A DNA stretch of 64,000 bases from NCBI RefSeq assembly GCF_041146795.1, contig NC_135180.1, positions 38,236,794-38,300,793 on the forward strand, given 5' to 3'. Position 1 is the first letter of the stretch; each line of letters starts with the position of its first letter. Below, one piece after another: positions 51,655 through 62,314 of the stretch. Below the pieces are notes generated by a model, which had not been told where the DNA came from, did not search any database, and was given only the letters and a program-made list of their open reading frames with translations. The position numbers and the translations under genes were made by a program. This DNA comes from Maylandia zebra (taxonomy: Eukaryota; Chordata; Actinopteri; Cichliformes; Cichlidae).

Positions 51655-54600
51655 TGACATGTTTTTCTCTGCAGGATCGAGGGGACACCAGCAGTAGAGT
51701 TTTGTGTGACATAGTGCTGGCCTTCACTGATTCCTGTATTGTCTGGTGGATATCCTTTAACATGTATTAAGAGAATCATCCTCTCACGCTTAATTAATCT
51801 TTTGAAAACTAAATAAAATCCGTCACACATAAGTGCACATAAATCACTGAAGAATGTATTAATGACCACACTGTCAGGATTTAATAAAGAGGCATCGGCG
51901 TGGGGAGGCATCTTTTTGTGTTTGTAGGGGTTTTCCTCTCAGAGTCATCGTTTTGGGAGGAGAGTATTGAAATGAATCATACCGAGGGTTTTTCTTAATT
52001 TAATGCAGACAAGAGTCTCTTTTGCACCTGTTGTGGCTGTGTTAGCTTCCATTAGGGGCGTTAATTTATTTGAAATGCCAGAGCGAGGTGTCCGTGCATA
52101 ATTGGTTTGAGTGGACGGCTCAAAGCTGCGAGCTCCGTGCCAAAGGTTTGGTTCGGTCCTGTAAATCTCTGCAGGCTTAAAGCTGAGCCCCAAATGTTTC
52201 TGCTCTGCACATTTGAGCTACACGGACCTAAACTAGGTGTCAAATGCATCCAGGGAGCATCGGCAGTGAAGGTTTCTTTTTCCCGTTTCATGCCTTTTCT
52301 TGGACAAACACATTGCTTACAAGATTTTATTTTATTTAGAAGCCTGAGCCCTCGTCAGTGGCAGGTCACCAAAAGTCTTCGACTGTGGGGGGGAAAGTTA
52401 CAGCAGTCAAAATGAAGTAAAACACACCGGATGTATAAGAAATAGCTGAAACGAGTCCAATCAGATAAAAATAACAATAAGCAAAATGAAAACATCAATG
52501 AGGTAAAAATGGACCATCCAATAAACTAAAATAAGCATAAATTAAAGTAAAAACTGAATTTATAATAAAAAATTCAGCAAAGCAAAAAAACCACAGAATT
52601 CAACTGACTTAATATTTTATGACACATTTAAGTCTAAATTTAAAGTCCAAACGAAGCGGCTGTTTCAGCTGCAGCCACCAGAGGGCGATACATCTCTGAA
52701 CACACCGGGTCCTCTTGTTTGTCTCTTCCTGTTTGTTTTTCCCTGCTGGGGGATGTAAATGCGTCCGACCCACTAAAATATCCAATGATGGAGCGACATG
52801 AGGGATGCTGAATAAACTCCACCCACCTGCTGCACCCTGATGAGCAAAACAAACCTTTTAGACTGAACAGAAGCTGTTCGCTGTGCTGCGTGTGGGTGGG
52901 CTGTGTGTGCATTTCTCTTCTTCCTCTCACCCTTCTCTTTTCTGTTTACTTCCTCCGTTCTTTTCCTTCCCTTCCTGCTTTCTTGCGTCCCTCCTCTTCC
53001 TCTTCATTTTGTCTCCTTCGCCTCATCCTCCGTGTCTTCTCCTGTCTTTCCGTCTCCAGGCTGAAGATGATGTAGTGCTCCTGGCTGCTATTCCTCTGGC
53101 TGTGCTCGACTCTACCCTCTGCTGGTGGATATCCGCCGCTGCACCTTCCCCCCTTTCTAGTGAAAGTTTGGCTTTCTCTCCCTTTCTTTTTCACTTGTTT
53201 CTACCTTGCTGCTTTGTTACATATTTAGCCAGAGCTAACTGATACATGGACCCTTGAATCAGAGGTGTCCTTAAACATCAGAGGGTCCGTTTTGAGAGTT
53301 ACCCTGAAGCACCAGGAGAACTCAAAGCATGATCGGCACAGAGAAAATCCGACAGGTGCGTCTGCTGTTGGGTTGTTCCTACCTGTGCAGTGGCAGGGAG
53401 GGAGTGGATGTTAGCTGAGTGGGACAGAGTTAAAGTATTAAATTGTCCTGCGTGTGAAGTGAATGTTGCATGACAAGTTTCAGCCTTCCTCTTGGTGAAG
53501 TTCCTTGACCGTGTCGTCACATCTTTGTGAGCCTGATTCAGACGATGAAGCTGCTGCGCCTCAGGAGGAACGTGGTGAAGCTCTTGCTCTACAGACACTT
53601 CACCAACACGCTCATCTTTGCTGTCATAGGTATTCAAAGTTCTCTTTGTGTTTAACATTTTATTTTCATGTCCTTGTTTTAAGGATGTTTGTGTGCTTTT
53701 CAGCGTCGGTCATCTTCATCATCTGGACCACGAAGACCTTCAGGATGTCCAAATGTCAGTCTGTAAGTGCTTCAGCGCTTGGATTCAGTTAAAGCTGCTC
53801 TCCAGCTTCTCTCTCTTTCATTTCTTGCTTTCATTTGGTTGGTAAATTTCATTGGAGAATATTTAAGTGCAAAAATGAGAAGAATTACGATTAATTCGAT
53901 TTATTCTCTGAACCGAGTTTGTTTTTTCTACCTCACTGCTGAATCTCTCTCTCTCTGCAGGACTGGAGGGAGCTGTGGATAGATGACGCTTTCTGGCGTT
54001 TCTTGTTCTCCATCATCCTATTGGTCATTATGTTTCTATGGCGACCGTCAGCCAATAACCAGAGGTGGGATGTTGTTTTGGGGTTTTTTAATCCCCAGTC
54101 TCCAGTTTGTGTCTGTAAAGTAAAGCCGTGTCCTCTGTGTCTGTAACAGGTACGCCTTCAGTCCTCTGGTGGATGAAGAGAGCGATGAAGAGGAGAAGGA
54201 GCCCATGATGAACGAGGCTTTTGGTCAGAATGCACACCCGCCTCACTTCTCTCCTCTTTCTGTTTAGCCTGAGATGAAATGAATCCATTAAAGTGGATTC
54301 GTTCGGTTTATTCTTCAGCTCCATGATTCACTCTTCATAATAATCCGTTATCTGATACTCAGTCCATCCTCCGTCTAGGGCGAGCCGTTTTAGCTTTTAG
54401 CCCTTTAAACCAGCCTTCTTCTGATTGGATGCCCCTCATTAACAAGAGCTTTGAGGAGCAGCTGTGACCTCATTATTAGAAACTCATTTTTAACACGTTA
54501 ACGATGTTAAATACGTTTCCATCATTGAAACAGGAGCCATGCTGCACATGTGTGAGGTACCTCTGGTAAACGATCATCTACGTTTTATTATTTTTCTCAC

Positions 54601-57600
54601 GGTTTGTTTGTTTTTCACTCCTTTGTGTCTCCAGAGGGGATGAAGATGAGGGGCGTGAAGAATGAGGCCAACGGCTCAGCCAAAGCTAACAAAGTGGTGA
54701 GTCAGAGGAATCTGAACACCGCCAGACATCAGCCCGTGTTAGTGGTTTGTACAGGAACCTCGCAGCAGCCGTGTTACTGGTCAGATTGTGGCATTAAAAT
54801 GGTCCTAAAGGCACCAACAGCACAAACACAGTCCAGAAAAGTTGCTCAATAAGATAAGATAAGACTTTATTGATCCCACAACGGGGAAATTTTTGCGTCA
54901 CCTCAGCTCAGGTACAGATATATGAAGGAAATACAAAAATAAAATAATAAAATGTGAACTAATGATTTATTTAAAAAAATTACAGTAATAAAGGAGGAAA
55001 TTAGCTGCGGAGACAAAAGCGTATTTCTTTGTATCAGGCTGTAAACGTGCTTCATTTGTGCTGTAACGTTTTAACATGACTGTCAGCAGCTGGAGCCTCC
55101 GGTGGACGTCAGAGGAACTGCAGCTTTTGGTGCTCCAGCGTTATCTTAATTTTTTTGGATCCGTTGAATGGATTAGAAACTAAAACTTATTTTTCTTTTT
55201 TTATATCCTTTTTTAAACTTTACTCACTAAAGTTTTTACTAAACTGATTATTGTTCAGTCGTGGTAGCTGCTTATTTTACTGCATTCAGTCACAGTTTCT
55301 GTAACAGCTGATGAACCCATGTTTAGTGTTCAAAGGAAAATCTTCTATTTGCATCATGCAGCATGATCCCTCATGTTTAATCTCCTTAGGATGAGGACCT
55401 GAAGTGGGTTGAGGAGAACATCCCGTCATCTATTGCAGATGTGTAAGTCGTGACGAGCGTTAATCAGTGTGAATCTGCTGATTATTGTAAATCACAAACG
55501 TGACACTGAACGTGTTTTCCCTTCCTCGCAGCGCCCTGCCGCCCCTGCTGGACTCTGACGAGGTAAACTTTCACTTCACTGGAAAAAATTGACATCACTT
55601 CAAACGTAAAATGAAACTTTGAAACACTGTGGAGAATTTAGAGCACAAAGGCACAAATGGTACCCGGAGTAGACTCAGTGGGATCTGACCAGCTGATGGT
55701 TTAGTTATTAAAGTTTAAACTTTATCACAGTTTGAAAATTGTGTTTGAGGCCGCTAACAGATAAATAATAAATGAGATCGTCATCGTTACTGACAATAAC
55801 CTGCAGGTAACAACAACAAAATCAAGCAGCACGCAGCTTTATCACCTGAGTCTGTTTATCTGCGTTAAAGAGAAATGCAGGAAGTGTCTCTGGACATGAG
55901 AAGTCCCGAAAGGTCCCCAGAGAGTGTGGGGTCCCCTCATGGGCTGCGAGGTATCGCATTTGAGCCATCAGAGCTCATTTAATGTCAATAAACTGTTTCT
56001 TTTCCAGTTAATTGAAATTCTGAAGTCTGTAAAACTTTGAAATCCACAGGAATATATCATTTTTAAAGGTCACATCTTTTATGCTTTAGAGGACAAGGTG
56101 CCCAACTCCTCTGGGATCAGGTGCAAAGTCAAGCAGATGTTTCTATTATAAACTATGTTTCTGTTATAGAGGGCTGAAAAAATCAACTTTAACATATTAA
56201 ATATATTTGCATTTAAAAGAGAAACTGAACCAGTGGAACGAAGCTGCAGGGTTTAAATAGTGTTTTCATTTCTGTGATTCACCCTGAAACTCCACGTTAT
56301 CATCATTATCACTTTATATTCATTTGTGAAGTAAAGCTGTGGTGGTTTGGATGGATCTCCCTCTGGAGACCACAGAGCGTCAAACTGTTCGCACCTGCAG
56401 TCTTACTGAGTTTACTCGGAGAGCTCAGTGAACGAACTCGAACTTATTGAGAAACACACACACACATTCTCGTTTTCATGTTTTGTTTGTGAGGACATCT
56501 AATTTACATAATGCTTTCCCTAGCTGCTAACCCTAACCATCAGCCTGAACCATAGCTATAACCTAACTGTAACCATGACTCTAAAACCACATTTTGAGTC
56601 TCAAAAATGCCCTCAGTCTCGTGAGGACGGCCACTTTTGTGTAGTATGTAGTATTTATTTATTTATTGTCGTTGTCAAGAACAATGAAATTGCGTTTGGG
56701 GCTTCCATACAACCCAAAAAAAGAAGAAAATAATAAATACCCCTTAAAACCCAAGTGTACATATTTAACCCAGTGTGACTCCAATGCAATAAGACAATCC
56801 TTAGCAATAATGTTCGTAGAAATTCAGACAAAGACCTGAGAAACATGACAAAATACAACAATGCAACCCATTCAATATTATTGTACTGTGAGATATGATA
56901 TCAGATATGATAGTTATCTATTTAAGAAAGAGGTGGGGGGGGGGCAGGAGGGGGAAGAGAATAAAGATATGATGCACCAATGCAGACCAGTTCATTGCTA
57001 TTAAGAAGTTGGATATGGTTATTGTCCGTGAGAGGGGGGCAGAGAGTTCAGGAGCCTCACAGCCTGTGGATACAGGCTGTTGGCCAGTCTGGATGTTCTG
57101 GCCTGTATAGACCTGTACCTTCTCCCTGAGGGCAGCAGATGGAAAAGGTGGCGCGCAGGGTGATGTTGGTCCCGCAGGATACTGTGCACCCTCCTCAGAC
57201 AGCGAGTGGGGAAGATATTACTGATCTCTGGCAGACTTGTTCCAATAATTCTGCCAGCTTCTTTCACCACCCGCTGGAGTGCTTGCTGATCGGCCTTGGT
57301 GCAGCTGGGGAACCACACTAGAAATCCATACGTCAGAACGCTGCTGATGGCACAGTTGTAGAAGTTCAACATCAGAGATCTGGGAATGTGTGCGCTCCGC
57401 AGTCTCCTCAGGTAGTAGAGGCGCTGTTGGGCCTTCCGTACAACTGAGGTGATATGGTTGCCCCAGGACAGGTCCTCGGTCACAGTTACCCCCAAGAATT
57501 TAAAACTGCTCACCCTCTCCACCGCCTCACTGCCAATGAAGAGAGGCAGATGGTTGTTATGACCCCTCTTCCGGAAATCTACAATGATCTCCTTGGTCTT

Positions 57601-58191
57601 TTTGGTGTTTAAGACCAAGTTATTGTCGTGGCACCATGACTCTAGTTGTTGCACCTCTGTCCTATAGTTTGTCTCATCATTGTTGGATATAAGTCCGAGC
57701 ACTGTAGTGTCATCTGCAAACTTAACAATGAGATTGGACGCGCAGGAGGAAATACAGTCATGGGTGAAGAGAGTGTATAGCAGAGGGCTCAGAACACACC
57801 CCTGAGGGGCACCGGTGTTGACCACAAGGGTGGAAGAGGTGTTCTTACCCACTCTGACACTCTGTCTACGGTTAGTGAGGAAGTCCACAATCCAGTTGCA
57901 CAGAGAGGAGTTAAGTCCCAGTTGGTGGAGTTTGGGACGGAGTTTGTATGGCCGGATGGTATTAAAAGCCGAGCTGTAGTCTACAAAGAGGAACCGTGCA
58001 TAGGTGTTCCTGTGTTCCAAGTGCTTCAGTAATGTGTGCAGCACTGTGGCGATCGCATCCTCGGTTGACCGGTTCTCCCTGTATGCAAACTGGTGCGAGT
58101 CCAGGGATGGTGGAAAAGCAGCTCTGATGTGTTTAATGACCACTTTTGTCCTCATAAGTCACTGTTGGTCCCCACAAAGATCTCTACACAG

Positions 58192-58285
<94 letters not shown>

Positions 58286-58404
58286 CTTACGAGCAGCAGG
58301 GGGCAGCAGATCCACAGTAGACACCCTGTGCTGCTGGTTACGTCATACTGTTGTTTATCGTCCTCTGTGTTGTCATGGTGAGCAGAAAGATGTGACGCGA
58401 CAGA

Positions 58405-58445
<41 letters not shown>

Positions 58446-59798
58446 CAGCTGTTAATGATCCTCTGAATAAAAACAAATTTGTATTTTTTCTCATCATTGT
58501 TTGTGTGATCAGTAAAAATGCTCCCGTGGCCTCAGACTGACGTCCAGCAGACGCCGCGCTCGTTTTAATATCCGTCTGTGTTTTTCCTCGTGTCCTCTGT
58601 TGGCTGTTCATTCAAACCATTTTCCAAATTATTTACTCTCTCGTCTCCAAACCGAGCCTCTTTAAGGCGTCCGGCAATCAACAAAGTGCCTCTTATGTAA
58701 AATCAATTTCTTACATAAGCGGCCATATGAACGCAGAGGGGTATTAAAACCCACAGAAGATATGAAGTGTGCACACGCTCTGTTCCCCGCAGGGCGAGCG
58801 GGCTTCGTTCTGCCAGCGAGGATAATGGACGTGTACGTAACGAAGCCGGCTCATCAAAGGGTTAAATTAAGGGGAAATAATGCCTTTAACTCCCTGCTCG
58901 TCACCTCCTTTTGGTAGATTATGTAACGCGTTCTTGTTATTTAAGAGATAAACGAGGGCTGAATCTGAACCCAACCTGCCTGTTATGGTAAATTCATCAC
59001 GATCGAGGAGGAAATTCTGCCTCACCTGCCGTCACCCCGACGCTTTGTGTTGTTTTGCTACCTGAATAAATCCTGTTAACCTGGATTCTGGCAGCTGAGC
59101 CGGCGTGTGAAGATTCCTGCTTTGTTTGAAACGCTCCTCAGTGTCTCTCATGAAAACACGGAGGTGAAGACAGAAGCTGCTCTCTGACCTTCCTTAATCC
59201 CCGAGCCTGAAATAACCTGATGTAAAAGAGCTTTTTAATATTTGTAAATGGTGCTGACCTCTGCAGGTTGTCGCTCAGAGAGTGCACCGAGCTGTCAGAA
59301 AGGCCGGTTCTGAGCAGAAGGTTTAGGCTGTAGATCCACTCAGGACCATCGCTGTTTACGTCCACGCTGAGCTCCACTGTCCTGCTGTGGAAACATTTTG
59401 ACTGCTTGAGAATGTAAAGCAGGGGTCACGTGGGACCAGAACCACCAGAGGGTCCAGTTCAGCTCGCCGGGCTGAGTCTGCAAAAGGTGCAATTTCAGTG
59501 AGGTCAACTCCAGTAATTTTAACAAAAACACAAAATTCCCCGTGTGGCCGTGCAGGAGTGGAACAGCCTGCAGACGATATTCCAGCGTCGAGTCAAAAGG
59601 ATGTAAATCCTTCCTAAATCTGTCTTTCTGTAAGATATGATATAGATGATTTTCAGGAGCTCTGAGGCCGTGCGTCTGCTCTAAGGTGGACGCTTCAACA
59701 GTCTGTGGGTTAAAGCTCCTGAAACTATAAACGTGCTGCTGTGTTTTCTGTTGCAGGAAACGATGACGACCAAGTTTGAGATGTCCAAGATGGAGTGA
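38267..59798 (+). CDS. tmem87a: TMEM87A, Golgi seven-transmembrane GOLD-domain protein, 20 constant coding exons plus one of two alternatives
   Basis: Exons: 38267-38389, 42245-42317, 42754-42848, 44272-44385, 44480-44536, 44783-44836, 45500-45538, 45641-45761, 46582-46643, 46750-46933, 47019-47118, 51464-51557, then 51675-51749 or 53060-53128, then 53521-53629, 53704-53762, 53961-54064, 54150-54223, 54635-54696, 55390-55442, 55532-55562 and 59757-59798. Total 1725 or 1719 bp, 574 or 572 aa; human TMEM87A is about 555. A signal peptide (about 1-30) and a lumenal domain to about 245 precede seven membrane helices starting at [16 protein letters not shown]. Family hallmarks are [57 protein letters not shown] and [14 protein letters not shown]. 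The C-terminal KFEMSKME favours TMEM87A over TMEM87B. The family acts at the Golgi, with proposed roles in trafficking and as a pH-sensitive cation channel. An in-frame GTG 57 bp upstream is not credible as a start. Confidence 0.93.
39040..39330 (+). mobile_element. Decayed LINE reverse-transcriptase fragment
   Basis: Broken frames read [19 protein letters not shown] and then a degraded SEQQYGF-type segment. These resemble the RT domain of RTE-like fish LINEs. Lies in TMEM87A intron 1. Confidence 0.5.
39577..40732 (+). mobile_element. Truncated hAT-type element with TTF zinc-finger remnant
   Basis: Ends are inverted: CAGGGCTCGCAAAAT on the left and ATTTTGCGAGCCTTG on the right. Similar sequence (gCACTGT / aCACTGT) flanks both sides. 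The internal frame 40160-40537 reads [20 protein letters not shown] with a following H and C, as in the TTF-type zinc finger of hAT transposases and ZNF862-like proteins. The catalytic domain is missing. Confidence 0.65.
41431..41757 (+). mobile_element. Pogo/Tigger-like DNA transposon fragment
   Basis: Begins CAGTCGCTCGCTATAACGCG and continues with TTCGCGGTCTCGCTGATTTT, the terminal pattern of fish pogo/Tigger elements. No transposase frame; right end uncertain. Confidence 0.4.
43320..43450 (+). repeat. Dispersed repeat, family copy 2
   Basis: CAAATCACAACAACAGTCGC, CTCAAGGCG and AAGGTCGACCCTACAGTAAT match the copy at 61915. Lies in a TMEM87A intron. Confidence 0.6.
44865..44913. repeat. Near-perfect hairpin in a TMEM87A intron
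   Basis: Arms ATTCATATCTTGTGGGGA and TCCCCACAAAGATATGAAT pair with one bulged base around a 12-base loop. It starts 28 bases after the donor of exon 44783-44836. Confidence 0.8.
46046..46208. mobile_element. 163-bp hAT MITE (TMEM87A intron)
   Basis: Almost the whole element is an inverted repeat: CAGGGGTGTCCAACTCCAGG on the left and its complement on the right, continuing through GGGCCGGTGTCCTGC. It is flanked by 8-bp target duplications with one mismatch (GCGTAAAT at 46038-46045 and GTGTAAAT at 46209-46216), as expected for hAT. Confidence 0.85.
47505..49306. mobile_element. 1.8-kb non-autonomous hAT element (TMEM87A intron 11)
   Basis: Termini CAGTGTTGGG and CCCAACACTG are perfect inverted repeats. 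They are flanked by identical 8-bp target duplications GCTGTGGC (47497-47504 and 49307-49314). Subterminal DNA on both sides is packed with AGTAACT/GTAACG repeats, likely transposase-binding sites. Internal frames are short and encode no recognisable transposase. Confidence 0.88.
50095..51400 (-). mobile_element. Decayed Rex/Babar-like LINE
   Basis: Minus-strand frames read [40 protein letters not shown] and a following RT region with frameshifts. The 3' end at 50095-50130 has CCATCCATCC and GCTTATCCGGGACGG, typical of this fish family. Internal deletions bring distant parts together. Clade name is tentative. Confidence 0.65.
50978..51100 (+). mobile_element. tRNA-derived SINE inserted in the LINE
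   Basis: GGGGTAGCTCAGGAGGTAGA (A box) and GGTTCGATTCC (B box) form a tRNA-like head, followed by a CATGCCGAA and CCGATGCATTC body. LINE sequence resumes on both sides. The target duplication is not clear. Confidence 0.65.
51583..51653. repeat. (GT)n microsatellite in TMEM87A intron 12
   Basis: 71 of the 117 intron bases between exon 12 and alternative exon A are this run. Confidence 0.97.
51675..51749 (+). CDS. tmem87a: TMEM87A alternative exon A (25 codons, TM helix 5)
   Basis: Acceptor TTTTTCTCTGCAG; reads [20 protein letters not shown] then CIVWW; phase 0 at both ends. The donor is ATATCCTTT, a full match to the U12 AT-AC consensus, not GT. The helix sequence ([10 protein letters not shown]) recalls the TMEM87B version of this region. 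It lies only 117 bp after exon 12, in an intron mostly made of (GT)n. Confidence 0.8.
53060..53128 (+). CDS. tmem87a: TMEM87A alternative exon B (23 codons, TM helix 5)
   Basis: Acceptor TTCCGTCTCCAG after a pyrimidine-rich tract; reads [18 protein letters not shown] then TLCWW; phase 0 at both ends. The donor is ATATCC followed by GCC, so the first six bases fit the U12 AT-AC consensus and the rest does not. The sequence is the closer match to mammalian TMEM87A in this region, suggesting it is the ancestral exon. Confidence 0.82.
53501..53520 (+). promoter_or_regulatory. U12-type branch site and AC acceptor before TMEM87A exon 14
   Basis: TTCCTTGAC (53501-53509) matches the U12 branch-point consensus. 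It is followed about 12 nt later by CAC and then the exon ATCTTTGTGAGCC ([10 protein letters not shown]). No AG acceptor exists at this point and reading continuity requires this junction. The pairing with ATATCC donors defines an AT-AC minor-class intron. Confidence 0.82.
54850..54960 (-). repeat. LINE 3'-tail-like repeat
   Basis: Short tandem AAGATAAGATAAG followed by ACTTTATTGATCCCACAACG and GGGGAAATTTTT, the common 3' terminus of fish L2-like LINEs read backwards. Lies in a TMEM87A intron. Confidence 0.45.
56455..58200. repeat. GAGGAC...GGTCCCCACA repeat split by the LINE
   Basis: The left part (56455-56640) has TTTGTGAGGACATCTAATTT, CTAACCCTAACC and CTCGTGAGGACGGCC. The right part (58140-58200) has GTCCTCATAAGTC and GGTCCCCACAAAGA and leads into (CA)n. 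Together they resemble a known fish intronic repeat flanked by CA tracts. Confidence 0.55.
56641..58139 (-). mobile_element. 5'-truncated L2-like LINE with intact RT C-terminal half
   Basis: An uninterrupted frame of about 370 codons (ending 57019) holds [37 protein letters not shown], the catalytic FADDTTV and [14 protein letters not shown], followed by the thumb and C-terminal region. A 10-bp target duplication CCACTTTTGT (56631-56640 and 58140-58149) defines the insertion precisely. The first apparent Met of the frame lies in flanking DNA. The lack of stops suggests a recent insertion. Confidence 0.88.
58194..58442. repeat. (CA)n and (GT)n tracts
   Basis: CA run 58194-58284 and an oppositely oriented GT run 58408-58442, in the last TMEM87A intron next to the LINE. 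The two could pair in a transcript. Confidence 0.95.
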
Positions 59799-60740
59799 AG
59801 CACAAAAGAGAAGCTTTTTAAAAAAAACAAGAGACTGGCATCACCGAGAGGTACGCCCACGTGACGAGGAGGAGGGAGAGATGAAGGAGGGAACCGATGG
59901 GAGCGAGAGCTCACTGTCGCCGTGTGATTTCATCCCTGAACTTATGAGCTTTGTAAGCCTTGACCTGTACATACGCTGGGAGCAGAGTTGATGCTCAGAT
60001 CCTTTTATTTCCTGTTTGTACTTATACGCCTCTCTGTATACTCTGCATACACAAACAGTATATTTTGACAGATTTAACGTTAAATGTTTTGTGTTTGTTG
60101 GATTTTTCACGTTTACACGCGCAGGTGTCTGTCTCCTCACCGCAGTGGGTTTTGGGGGCTTTTTTGGTTTGTTTGGTTTTTTAAGCTGAATGAAAAAATT
60201 GTGTTTTGATTTCTTCAACCTGCAGAGACTTAAATTGTGAATCATAAAAGTAAAATGTGAGTAAACATGGAGTATTTCTGATGAAGCTGAAGTTTGTCTT
60301 TCATGCCAGTTTTGTGTTTTCGTGGAGCTCGTTTAATTCTCATTATTAATTCATAACTTAACGTCCTTCCTGTGCTGAGACGGCTTGTTTGAGTTTGACG
60401 CCTTCTGCAGGCTCCGGTTCAGATGCCGTAAAACGTGCGACGAGGCCCCGACGCACAGGGTTTCATTACTGCACAGAAAGGAGCAGGAAAACAAAACGGC
60501 GCGGTCTGTCTTTGGTGATAATTTAGGTCTATTATTCGATCATAACGCCAAAAATCAGACCTCAGAGTCTGGCTGGGGGTAAAATCATAGACTGTATATA
60601 AAAGATGCTTTCCTAAATGTTGGCGCTTTGGCGCCAGCGGGGACTGTATTTGGATGAGAGCTGAGGTGCCGCATTATTAGCTAACATGGCTAACACGCTC
60701 ACATCACAGATACCTGCTAATTAGCGCTGAGTCACATCCA
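59799..60740 (+). other. tmem87a: Probable TMEM87A 3' UTR
   Basis: Follows the TGA directly. No coding frames of note and no clear repeat; the 3' end depends on the poly(A) site used. Confidence 0.45.
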
Positions 60741-60746
60741 AATAAA
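60741..60746 (+). terminator. Candidate poly(A) signal of TMEM87A
   Basis: The first plus-strand AATAAA I found after the stop at 59796-59798, 943 bp downstream. Other less canonical signals could be used earlier. Confidence 0.33.
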
Positions 60747-61914
60747 GTCCTCGACTTTCACTCAGACTTCATGGTTACTACAGTAACCTCACAGAAGCCA
60801 TATAATTGGTCAGATGATGTCATTAAAAAGGCTCCAACGGTACAAACAAGGTCCAGTTCAGGGACTGGAATTACCCGAGGTGCCAGGCTGGAGCTGCCTG
60901 TGGCAGTTTTTAACTTGTCGATTTACTTGTTTCGGCTCCTTCCAGTGTTTTCTGTCAGACTGTGAGAAGTTTAAAGCTAGTTCTGCTGATCCTCTGCCAT
61001 AAAAGGTTTCACAGCAGGTGGTTTGATTTTGCAGATTTACGCTGGATTCCCTTCCTGATGCAACCTCACAGGGGAATTGTGGCTCTGGCTTGACCCAGCG
61101 ACCTTTCTCCTGCCAACTGAATGTATGAATCACAGCCCCGCGGAGCCCCTGTCCGATTTTTTACAAGTCTAAAAGAACCTGGCAAACACTCAGACACACC
61201 AAAGTAGCAAATACTTCAAACTCGGGTTGTATCGACAAATTTATGGTCATCTACCTGGAAGGTTGATAGTCTGGATGCCAGAGTATTCCTCTGAAAGGCA
61301 CCGAACCCCAAAGTGCTCTCAGATGCATCCACGGCAGTGTGAATGTTAGAAACTGTGCTCGTGTCAGTGAGACGCTGGATGAAGCCCTTTGAGTGTGCAG
61401 TTAAGAACCAGTCCAGTCGCCACACTTGGTTCACTGTCACGACTTGTTAGATCCATTCTTGCCCGATCAGCGTTTCAGCCTGTTGGTCGCTTTGTCGGCT
61501 TCTCCTCGTCCAACCACCGACCAAAGATTCTGGGTCAGATTACGATACGGGAATTTTCCTGCCCATGAATCCAAAGTTTCAAGATTTCTGCAAACTTCAG
61601 ATCATGTTTGTCTTGTGACATGGAGCTCCATCATGCTGGAAGGTGCACAGATTGTCAGCAGATTGTTCCTGGATAGTTGCAGGAAGTCGGTCTCTGAGGA
61701 TTCTTTCAGTATATTTCAAATTGATTTGTTTGCCGGTAAAATTACCTCTGGTTACTCTTCACTGCATAAGAGAATTTTTTTTTTTTAAAGGCAAAGTGTT
61801 TGAAACAAAACTGCCGCTGACTCACTTATGGAGCCTCGAGTGGACCCTGGAGGAACTGCAGCTTTTGGAGGACTTGGTTAATGATGTCACAATGGCTGCA
61901 TCCATCTTTTATAT

Positions 61915-62100
61915 TCAATTCAGTTTTATTTATACCGCGCCAAATCACAACAACAGTCACCTCAAGGTGGTTTATATTGAAAGGTCGACCCTACAATAAT
62001 ACATAAATAGATAAACCCAACAATCATATGACCCCCTATGAGCAGCACTTTGGCGACAGTGGGAAGGAAAAACTCCCTTTTAACAGGAAGAAACCCTGGA
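61915..62100 (+). repeat. Dispersed repeat, family copy 3 (longest)
   Basis: Holds both halves seen separately in copies 1 and 2: CAAATCACAACAACAGTCAC and AAGGTCGACCCTACAATAAT, then GGGAAGGAAAAACTCCCTTT. No coding capacity. Confidence 0.65.
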
Positions 62101-62241
62101 GGCTTCTTCCTGTTTCCAGATATCCAGTCTGTGCTTCAGCCCCGGGAAAACGTCTCCTATTCAAACTTTGCACCATCTTTTTATCTGTCTGTTCGGCCGC
62201 CTGCAGTGTCTTCTCTCTCAGCCACACACACTTTACACAGC

Positions 62242-62243
<2 letters not shown>

Positions 62244-62312
<69 letters not shown>
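62244..62312. repeat. (GT)n microsatellite
   Basis: Pure GT run downstream of TMEM87A. Confidence 0.97.

Positions 62313-62314
<2 letters not shown>

Noticed and set aside
58444-58611. Minus-strand frame through CA repeats next to the LINE
   Set aside because: Composed largely of His-Thr and Cys-Val repeats from the microsatellites; no coding signature.
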